DNA of 64,000 nucleotides from Solirubrobacter taibaiensis (GTDB lineage Bacteria > Actinomycetota > Thermoleophilia > Solirubrobacterales > Solirubrobacteraceae), in the NCBI GenBank assembly GCA_027587225.1, contig JAPDDQ010000005.1, positions 171,248 through 235,247 on the forward strand. The letters run 5' to 3'. The translations under genes were made by a program, and so were the position numbers. The notes beneath the pieces are model-generated. The model was not told the origin of the DNA. It worked only from the letters and a program-made list of their open reading frames with translations, and did no database searches. Positions 57,861 to 64,000 of the stretch are shown in pieces (position 1 is the first letter of the stretch; every line of letters starts with the position of its first letter).

Positions 57861-58514
57861 GTGTCCGCGCCGTACCGCATCCGCCGTAGTGACCGGGCCC
57901 GTCGCATCCGCGTCAGCGTCGATGGCAACGGTGAGATCGAGGTCGTGCTGCCGGTGCGTTCGCCCGAGCGCCACGCCGAGCAGGCCGTCCGGGAGCTGGC
58001 GCCGTGGATCGCGCGGCGCCGCCAGGCGGTCGCGGCGGCGGCGCGGGAAGTCGGCCGCGCGCCTGGAACCGTTCCGTACCTGGGCGAGCGGTTGACGCTG
58101 GTCCCCGAGCGCGGGCGGGCGCGGGTGCACCGGGTCGGCGACCGGCTGTACATCCCCGAGGGCGAGATCGCCCGCGAGGCGATCGAGCGCTGGTACCGGC
58201 GCCAGGCGCGCGTGGAGGTGGCGCCGCGATTGGACGCGGCGGTCGCCCGGGCCGGGCAGCGGTACAACGGGCTGACGATCCGCGGGCAGAAGACGCGCTG
58301 GGCGTCCTGCTCGTCCACGGGCGCGATGTCCTTCAACTGGCGGCTGCTGCTCGCTCCGCCCGAGATCCTCGACTACGTCGTCGAGCACGAGGTCGCGCAT
58401 CTCGACGTGATGGACCACTCGCCGCGCTTCTGGCGGCTGCTCGCCTCCCGCTCACCGCGCTGGCGCGAGCACTCCGAGTGGCTCCGGCGCTACGGCTCCA
58501 CGCTCACGCTCTGA
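57861..58514 (+). CDS. YgjP-like metallopeptidase domain protein (DUF45/M48-like)
   Basis: A 217-residue soluble zinc protease-like protein. The HExxH zinc motif is in VVEHEVAHLDVMDHSPRFW, with the third ligand His in the following DHS. Upstream blocks YNGLTIRGQKTRWASCSSTG and MSFNWRLLLAPPEI are diagnostic for the YgjP/DUF45 family. Family members are often next to type I restriction genes, but none is here. GTG 57861 is supported by TAGGCT nine bases upstream. The 3' end overlaps the convergent gene by 25 bases. Confidence 0.9.
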   Translation: MSAPYRIRRSDRARRIRVSVDGNGEIEVVLPVRSPERHAEQAVRELAPWIARRRQAVAAAAREVGRAPGTVPYLGERLTLVPERGRARVHRVGDRLYIPEGEIAREAIERWYRRQARVEVAPRLDAAVARAGQRYNGLTIRGQKTRWASCSSTGAMSFNWRLLLAPPEILDYVVEHEVAHLDVMDHSPRFWRLLASRSPRWREHSEWLRRYGSTLTL

Positions 58515-58804
58515 CGCAGCGCTTTGAGCGCGTCGCGGCCTTCCAGCGGCGTGCGGCGCACGCGGCCCGTCCAGGCGACGAGCGATCCGTCGCCGCGGAC
58601 GTCGATCCCGGCGGGCTTGCTCGCGCCCTTGAGCTCGATCCGTGCCGCCACCAGATCCTCCGGCGCGTACGTGCGGCCGAGGGCGTTCTCGGGAGAGCGG
58701 TGCCCGCGGGCCTCGCGTTCGATCGCGGCCAGTGCCTGGTTGAGCGTCTCGTACTTCTCGCGCGAGGTCTTCGGCCCGCGCCGGACCGTGACGCGATAAC
58801 TCAC
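58490..58804 (-). CDS. Small hypothetical protein coupled to the SSI-like lipoprotein
   Basis: A 104-residue protein without a recognised domain. It starts MSYRVTVRRGPKTSREKYET and is basic and mixed alpha/beta (LNQALAAIEREARGHRSPE, DLVAARIELKG, GSLVAWTGRVRRTPLEGRDA). It has no signal peptide. The GTG start at 58804 overlaps the lipoprotein stop (GTGA), implying translational coupling. Confidence 0.7.
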   Translation of the reverse strand: MSYRVTVRRGPKTSREKYETLNQALAAIEREARGHRSPENALGRTYAPEDLVAARIELKGASKPAGIDVRGDGSLVAWTGRVRRTPLEGRDALKALRQSVSVEP

Positions 58805-59211
58805 CGCACTTGGTCGAGCAGCGGCTTGACCTTGTCCCAGCGTGCGATCTCGCAGCCGTCGGAGCGGGAGAAGCTCGCGTCGACCTCCTGGCCCCGGATC
58901 GTGCCCTTGATCGTGGCCGTCTCCGGGCCGCCGAACTGCATCGTGCAGGCGACGTCGTCCGGCGTGGGGGCGAGGTCGGCCGCGGAGATGCCGGCGGCGG
59001 CGCCACACGCGTCGCTGTCCGTGGGCTCCTTGCAGCTCACCTTGAGCTCCTTCGCGGGCTGCCCTTCGGCTCCGTCGGCGTCGACGGTCACGACGAGTTC
59101 GGCGAGCTGGTCGCTGCCTCCGCCGGTGGCGGGAGTGGTGGGTTCATCGGAGCCGCAGGCGGCGAGGAAAAGCGCGGCAGCGGCGAGCAGGGCCGGCGCG
59201 GGGCGGTGCAT
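58801..59211 (-). CDS. Subtilisin inhibitor (SSI)-like lipoprotein
   Basis: A 136-residue exported lipoprotein. The lipobox LAAC is at the end of a short hydrophobic signal (ALLAAAALFLAACGSDEP). The mature part from about 40 matches the Streptomyces subtilisin inhibitor family: VSCKEPTDSDACGAAAG, then CTMQFGGPETATIKGTIRG, then VDASFSRSDGCEIARWD, with four cysteines positioned for the two conserved disulfides. The reactive-site loop residues just before the third cysteine (TPDDVACTM) differ from classical SSI, so the protease target is unclear. TACGCT lies six bases before ATG 59211. The lipid anchor would hold the inhibitor at the membrane. Confidence 0.82.
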   Translation of the reverse strand: MHRPAPALLAAAALFLAACGSDEPTTPATGGGSDQLAELVVTVDADGAEGQPAKELKVSCKEPTDSDACGAAAGISAADLAPTPDDVACTMQFGGPETATIKGTIRGQEVDASFSRSDGCEIARWDKVKPLLDQVR

Positions 59212-59215
59212 GTCC

Positions 59216-60289
59216 CTAGCGTAGTGACGCGGCGACCAACCGGACCGGCTCCCCCCACCCGACCGCGCCGATCAGCGTGCCGTCCGCGTCGCGGCTGTTG
59301 GACCAGCGCCAGCGGATGTCCGGCGTGTCGGGCAGGCGGCGGCCGAGCAACTCCTGCTCGGAGAGGCCGAGGGCGGCGCAGGTCGTACCGTTCGCGATCT
59401 CCACGCGGCCCTCGGCGTCCACCGCGACGATCAGCGCGCCCGCGGCGTCGAACGCGCGGCGCCGGCGACGGGTGAGGGAGGCGCCGAGCTGGCCGCCGAT
59501 CGTGGCGAACATCGCCGCGACCTCGGCGGTCTGCTCGCGCGCGTCGGTGGCGTACAGCTCGATCACGCCGACGCACTCGTCGCCGTCGGCGATCGGGAAC
59601 GCGGCCGCGGTCACCAGGCCGGCGCGCAGCGCGTCCTCGGGCGCCTCGGTCCAGATCAGGCGACGGAAGCCCCAGACGCGGCCCGGCAGGCCCTGTCCGG
59701 CGGCGTAGGTCTGGTCGCGGCTGGCGTTCGTCAAGGCGGCGACACCGGCGCGCGAGTCGGCCGCGTGCCAGGCCGTGACGCAGGTGAGCCGGGCGCCGTC
59801 CGGCCGCCAGACCGCGCCGGCGGCCCAGCCGAGCGACTCGCCGAGCGTCGCCAGCACGCGCTCGCACAGCGCCACTGGCTCGAGTCCGGCCGCGAGGTGG
59901 TCCGCGATCGCCTGCTGGGCGCTCAGCAGCTTGTGCGCGCCCCCGACGCGCCGGCGCATGCGCGCCTGCTCGAGCTCCCGCGTCAGCACCGGGGCGAGTT
60001 GGGTGAGCGTGGACACGCTCGGCACGCCCTCGGTGCGGGTGAGCGGCGAGACGACGATGAAGGGGAGGTGCGGGTCCGCGAGCCGCACGAGCGCGAGGGC
60101 CTTCTGGCCCGGGACGGCGTGCGGGCCGTCGCCGCCGTAGAGCACGGCGTCCCAGCCGCGGCGCTGGAGGGCGGCGTTGAGCGCCTCCTCGCCGTTGACG
60201 GGCACGGTGCGCACCTCCGGCACGGCGCGGGTGATCTGCGCCGCATGGCTCGCGGGTACGTCGACGAGCAGCGCGGTGACCGACCTCAC
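59216..60289 (-). CDS. Receiver-like / GAF / PAS sensor protein
   Basis: A 357-residue soluble sensor-like protein. Residues about 1-110 look like a degenerate response-regulator receiver (TALLVDVPASHAAQIT, WDAVLYGGDGPHAVPGQ). About 125-270 form a GAF domain (AAGAVWRPDGARLTCVTAWH, YAAGQGLPGRVWGFRR, AAFPIADGDECVGVIELYA). About 275-350 resemble a PAS domain (GALIVAVDAEGRVEIANGTT, LSEQELLGRRLPD). No kinase or output domain is present. GTG 60289 overlaps the acetyltransferase stop (GTGA). Confidence 0.78.
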   Translation of the reverse strand: MRSVTALLVDVPASHAAQITRAVPEVRTVPVNGEEALNAALQRRGWDAVLYGGDGPHAVPGQKALALVRLADPHLPFIVVSPLTRTEGVPSVSTLTQLAPVLTRELEQARMRRRVGGAHKLLSAQQAIADHLAAGLEPVALCERVLATLGESLGWAAGAVWRPDGARLTCVTAWHAADSRAGVAALTNASRDQTYAAGQGLPGRVWGFRRLIWTEAPEDALRAGLVTAAAFPIADGDECVGVIELYATDAREQTAEVAAMFATIGGQLGASLTRRRRRAFDAAGALIVAVDAEGRVEIANGTTCAALGLSEQELLGRRLPDTPDIRWRWSNSRDADGTLIGAVGWGEPVRLVAASLR

Positions 60290-60810
60290 CCGGTCAAGAT
60301 CGGCTCCCGCATCGGGACGCTTGAGCGCACGACGATCTCGCGGACACCACCTTCGATCACGTCACTGTCCACGTGGGACCCGAAGCCGCGCATGAGCTTC
60401 ACCGCGCCGCGGTTCGTCGCGAGCATGGTTCCGCTGAAGCGCGAGACGTTTGCGCGCTCGGCCACGAGGTCGAGCATGCGTCGCCCGAGGCCCTGCCGCT
60501 GCCACGGATCGCCGACGACGATGGCCAGTTCGGCCACGTCGGGGCCGGTGCGGACCGAACGCGCCACAGCGATCAGGAAGCCGTAGGTGGCGTCCACCGC
60601 GGCCAGCGCGATGTGGTCGATCTGGTCGACCTCGGTCAGGTAGCGCAGCTCGGCGGGGCTGAACGAGACCTTCGGGGAGAGGAAGCGCCGGAACGCGGTC
60701 TCCGGAGAGAGGCTCCGGAGACCGGCGGAGAGGAGCGGCTTGTCCTCAGGCGCGATCGGACGGATCAGGACCGTCGTCGCGTCGGGGAGGGTGAGGAGCA
60801 TGAGTTGCAT
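60286..60810 (-). CDS. GNAT family N-acetyltransferase
   Basis: A 174-residue acetyl-CoA-dependent acetyltransferase. The GNAT core is FRRFLSPKVSFSPAELRYLT, HIALAAVDATYGFLIAVARS, AELAIVVGDPWQRQGLGRRM (motif A, Q/R-x-x-G-x-G/A) and FSGTMLATNRGAVKLMRGFG. The region resembles the acetyltransferase domain fused to acyl-CoA synthetase-like proteins or to lysine-acetylating enzymes in Actinobacteria. Its end is coupled to the GAF/PAS gene, which may signal a regulatory link. ATG 60801 is an alternative start. Confidence 0.88.
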   Translation of the reverse strand: MQLMLLTLPDATTVLIRPIAPEDKPLLSAGLRSLSPETAFRRFLSPKVSFSPAELRYLTEVDQIDHIALAAVDATYGFLIAVARSVRTGPDVAELAIVVGDPWQRQGLGRRMLDLVAERANVSRFSGTMLATNRGAVKLMRGFGSHVDSDVIEGGVREIVVRSSVPMREPILTG

Positions 60811-60863
60811 GAAACAACCCAGCTCCTCGTCTGTCTAGTAGGGGTAGCCGCCCCTTAGTTGCC

Positions 60864-62192
<1,329 letters not shown>

Positions 62193-62264
62193 GAGGCTCC
62201 TCTTCGAGGGGGGAGGGTTAAGTCTCTGACCCCCATTGTGGCGGGCGCCGACTTCCGAGGTCGC

Positions 62265-62498
62265 TTACCCGGTGATGACGGAGGTGTAAGCCGTTGCTGC
62301 CACGAGGATCAGGGTCAAGAGAATGATCCCGTTGGCGACGCCACGAGACGGCGGGAACGTGGCGTGGCGGGCGATGCCGACGATCGAGAGCAGGGCCGCG
62401 AACGCCACGAGCACACCCGCAGCGATGTAGAACGGCGTCTTGGAGACCTCTTCCTCGACGGCGTGCTCCTGGGCGAACAGCAGCAGGGTGGCGAACAT
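62265..62498 (-). CDS. Small membrane protein with two helices
   Basis: A 77-residue protein. The N-terminal MFATLLLFAQEHAVEEEVSK precedes two helices (FYIAAGVLVAFAALLSIVGIA and VANGIILLTLILVAATAYTS) separated by RHATFPPSRG. The pattern, common in Actinobacteria next to dcd or citrate synthase, has no assigned function. Minus-strand TAGCTT ends exactly seven bases before ATG 62498. Confidence 0.8.
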   Translation of the reverse strand: MFATLLLFAQEHAVEEEVSKTPFYIAAGVLVAFAALLSIVGIARHATFPPSRGVANGIILLTLILVAATAYTSVITG

Positions 62499-62505
62499 CG
62501 CGCGG

Positions 62506-62511
62506 AAGCTA
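62506..62511 (-). promoter_or_regulatory. Candidate -10 hexamer TAGCTT
   Basis: Minus-strand TAGCTT ends seven bases before ATG 62498 and overlaps the last codons of dcd. It fits a leaderless promoter for the small membrane protein. Confidence 0.45.
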
Positions 62512-63075
62512 CCGCATGTAGCGGCTCTCGGTGGCCGCGACCTGACCCTGGTAGTGCGAGCCCAGCTCGGCCGACCCGTACGGGCGCTCCGCGGGCTTGT
62601 CCAGCGTCATGAACGAGAGCTGCGCGATCAGCAGCCCGGGGTAGAGCTTGATCGGCACGCGCGTGAGGTTGTTGAGCTCGAGCGTGAGCGTGCCCTTCCA
62701 GCCCGGGTCGATGAACCCGGCCGTGGCGTGGACGATCAGGCCCAGGCGCCCGAGGCTCGACTTGCCCTCGATCCGCGCCACCACATCGTCCGGCAGCTCC
62801 ACCCATTCCGCCGTGCGGCCCAGGCAGAACTCGCCCGGATGGATCACGAAGCCCTCTTCCTCCGTGACCACGACCTCTTCGGTCAGGTTCTGGGCCGGGC
62901 CCTCACGCAGGTCGATCTTCGTGACCTTGTGGTTGCTGAACACGCGGAAGCTGTCGCCGAGGCGCAGGTCGACGGACGCCGGCTGCACGAGCGCCGGCTC
63001 CCAAGGTTTGATGACGATCTGACCCTCGTCGACAAGACGACGGATCGTGCCGTCGGAAAGCACCGAGGCGGTCAA
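62509..63075 (-). CDS. dcd: dCTP deaminase (possibly bifunctional with dUTPase)
   Basis: A 188-residue enzyme making dUTP, or dUMP if bifunctional, from dCTP for thymidylate synthesis. The key blocks are LVQPASVDLRLGDSFRVFSN, VARIEGKSSLGRLGL, VHATAGFIDPGWKGTLTLEL with the catalytic Glu near 138, YPGLLIAQLSFM, and YGSAELGSHYQGQ at the C-terminus. The length and VHATAG form match actinobacterial enzymes that do both steps. The TTG start 63075 has minus-strand TAGCCT nine bases upstream and no other in-frame start gives the full N-terminus. Confidence 0.95.
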   Translation of the reverse strand: MTASVLSDGTIRRLVDEGQIVIKPWEPALVQPASVDLRLGDSFRVFSNHKVTKIDLREGPAQNLTEEVVVTEEEGFVIHPGEFCLGRTAEWVELPDDVVARIEGKSSLGRLGLIVHATAGFIDPGWKGTLTLELNNLTRVPIKLYPGLLIAQLSFMTLDKPAERPYGSAELGSHYQGQVAATESRYMR

Positions 63076-63087
63076 GGTCCGGAAAGG

Positions 63088-63360
63088 CTACTGATGCAGG
63101 CTGCGGGCACGGCCCGCGGCCGTCACCGACCGCGTCCGCGGAGGCGGCGCGAGGCGCGCGCCACAGGCCGGGCCGCCTCTGCGTGGGGGCCGCGGCTTCC
63201 GCGGCCGGCGCGGGTGCGGACGCCGCGGAATCGGCGTCCCGCCGTCATTGGTCACGTCGTCCGTGTCCGTCGTCTGCTTGACCGCCCACCAGACGATGTA
63301 GCAAGCCGCCGCGATCGGCAGCTTGAGGAACACGAACAGGTAGAGCATCGTCCAACCCAT
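63088..63360 (-). CDS. Small protein with one membrane helix and basic tail
   Basis: A 90-residue protein. A hydrophobic segment MLYLFVFLKLPIAAACYIVWWAV (given as residues 5-27) is followed by TTDTDDVTNDGG and a long Pro/Arg-rich tail (PRRPHPRRPRKPRPPRRGGP and more). The membrane half resembles small actinobacterial membrane proteins; the tail could bind nucleic acid or cell-wall polymers. Minus-strand TACCAT ends ten bases before ATG 63360. It is moderately likely to be real; the tail could be a low-complexity extension. Confidence 0.6.
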   Translation of the reverse strand: MGWTMLYLFVFLKLPIAAACYIVWWAVKQTTDTDDVTNDGGTPIPRRPHPRRPRKPRPPRRGGPACGARLAPPPRTRSVTAAGRARSLHQ

Positions 63361-63445
63361 CGCTTTCGGGATGGTACGCCGCTGAGGGCAGTTCGGGTGG
63401 GGTTGTGTCAGAGATGGCGCCGGGGAGCACACCGTCGGGCGCCGA

Positions 63446-63505
63446 GTCAAGAAACCCGTGCCCCGGCGGTGGGGTGGGGCAGGCGGTCGTCACGGGTTTC
63501 TTGAC
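63446..63505 (-). repeat. Long inverted repeat, copy 2
   Basis: The arms at 63446-63460 and 63491-63505 are identical to those of copy 1, with a 30-base loop of different sequence. The flank of the right arm (CGACGGG and GACGACC) shows it is reversed relative to copy 1. The right half forms the mini-hairpin ACGGGT-TTCTTG-ACCCGT. Confidence 0.85.
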
Positions 63506-63588
63506 CCGTCGCGGCCGGCGCGCTCTTGTGCGGGTGAGCCGGTTGCACCGGGTGCGCCCGGACGCGGGCCGAAGCGCGTGCTCGGCGG

Positions 63589-63639
63589 GGGGGTTGTGCA
63601 CGATCCGGTCCTGTCAGGACCGGTTCGTGCATCACCCCC
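63589..63639. repeat. 51-base near-perfect palindrome
   Basis: 25-base arms at 63589-63613 and 63615-63639 match at 22 positions around a single T. The inner nine pairs are perfect (CCGGTCCTG/CAGGACCGG). It is a strong cruciform or hairpin candidate. Confidence 0.85.
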
Positions 63640-64000
63640 GCCAATCCGAGCGGCAACGCGCCACCCGGCACGCGAGCGTTCGCTTGGTTCCCTGTGCGGA
63701 AACCTGGTGAACGCTCGCGTGGCGTCCCGCGCTGCTCGCGGCGGCCGTCGTCGCGTCGTCCGGGGAGCACACCGTCGGGCCGCGCGTCAAGCAAACCAAC
63801 GCTTCGCGGTTGGCCCGCTCTCCGTGAGTCATTGGTCAGTTGAAGCCGCTATGCGATGTCAATCGACCACTCGCCTCCCATGTGAGCGGGAACGCGCCAC
63901 CCGGGCACGCGAGTGGTGACTTTGTCGGCCTGAGCCCGGGTGGATTCATCTGGTCGATGCAACACGATTGTGTTGGCGTGTTGGTGATCGGGGGGTGGGT

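Larger units (their letters stand above)
63420..63780 (+). repeat. Direct repeat pair of 21 bases followed by GTCAAG
   Basis: The same 21 bases (starting CCGGGGAGCACACC) occur at 63420-63440 and 63760-63780. Each is followed after five bases by GTCAAG and a hairpin: the 15-base inverted repeat in the first case, a degenerate CCAAC/GTTGG hairpin in the second. Confidence 0.8.
63361..64000. repeat. Non-coding block with structured repeats (copy B)
   Basis: A 640-base stretch at the right edge with no convincing gene. It contains, in order, a 21-base repeat (63420-63440), the long inverted repeat copy 2 (63446-63505), a 51-base near-perfect palindrome (63589-63639), the GAGCGG element (63648-63666) and a 20-base segment (63711-63730) shared with 4785-4804. 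The 21-base repeat then recurs (63760-63780) with a degenerate GTCAAG hairpin, and a third GAGCGGGAACGCGCCACCC element lies at 63883-63901. The block is related to 4783-5146 in inverted orientation and may continue beyond the window. Confidence 0.75.

Noticed and set aside
63405..63919. Several overlapping frames of 100-150 codons in the right-edge repeat block
   Set aside because: They read through hairpins and repeats, none has a start signal, and the similar peptides at both ends of the window (for example VTGFLTRRG) simply reflect the shared DNA repeat.

Overview
The window is high-GC, gene-dense chromosomal DNA from a mesophilic actinobacterium. The class Thermoleophilia (Solirubrobacter/Conexibacter-like) fits best. 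The reasons are an E2o-E1o fusion (Kgd type), NucS, a bifunctional-type dCTP deaminase, an RskA-type anti-sigma factor, MopE metal-binding repeats, and several large secreted proteins with C-terminal modules that I associate with that class. The placement is inference; no rRNA or tRNA gene is present to confirm it. There is no transposase, integrase, prophage or CRISPR array.

Layout. 1-4782: end of a class V aminotransferase, then an abutting aconitase / M42 peptidase / HAD phosphatase set. 4783-5146: a non-coding block of structured repeats. 5147-6330: an ECF sigma factor and its RskA-like partner. 6327-12840: a methylamine-utilisation (Mau)-like set (MauF-like channel fused to a propeller, MauA-like Cys-rich Tat protein, MauE-thioredoxin fusion) interrupted by a PhoD phosphatase and a discoidin-domain secreted protein. 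12890-19036: large secreted propeller/MopE/Ig-like proteins. 19033-29894: ettA, a C26 amidohydrolase, an ABC-2 exporter, HD-GYP, J-domain/TPR, an MFS exporter, a pair of SitI3-like paralogs, and nucS. 29891-33588: small secreted paralogs, YjbQ, an alkyltransferase-like protein, DUF1028. 33706-39320: kgd with two lipoyl domains, DUF3817, Nudix. 39368-44721: a secreted three-module protein, then an amino acid/amine permease with a copper amine oxidase. 44712-55222: ABC1 kinase, MBL hydrolase, glyoxalase, Ppx/GppA-HD, pyk, YihY, M29 peptidase, a second MBL protein. 55233-63360: metF, HDOD-GGDEF, YgjP-like peptidase, a subtilisin-inhibitor-like lipoprotein, GAF/PAS, GNAT, gltA, dcd and a small membrane protein. 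63361-64000: a second structured-repeat block related to the first, in inverted orientation.

How the genes fit together. Central carbon metabolism is well represented (gltA, acn, kgd, pyk, metF). Amine oxidation appears as the permease plus copper amine oxidase operon, and possibly as the Mau-like set. Genes are packed closely: stop/start overlaps (ATGA, GTGA) are common, and five convergent pairs share a CTAG or CTAA at their ends. Many genes have a TANNNT hexamer 7-10 bases upstream of the start codon and no Shine-Dalgarno, which suggests widespread leaderless mRNAs. Three divergent pairs have two such hexamers overlapping on a shared TA.
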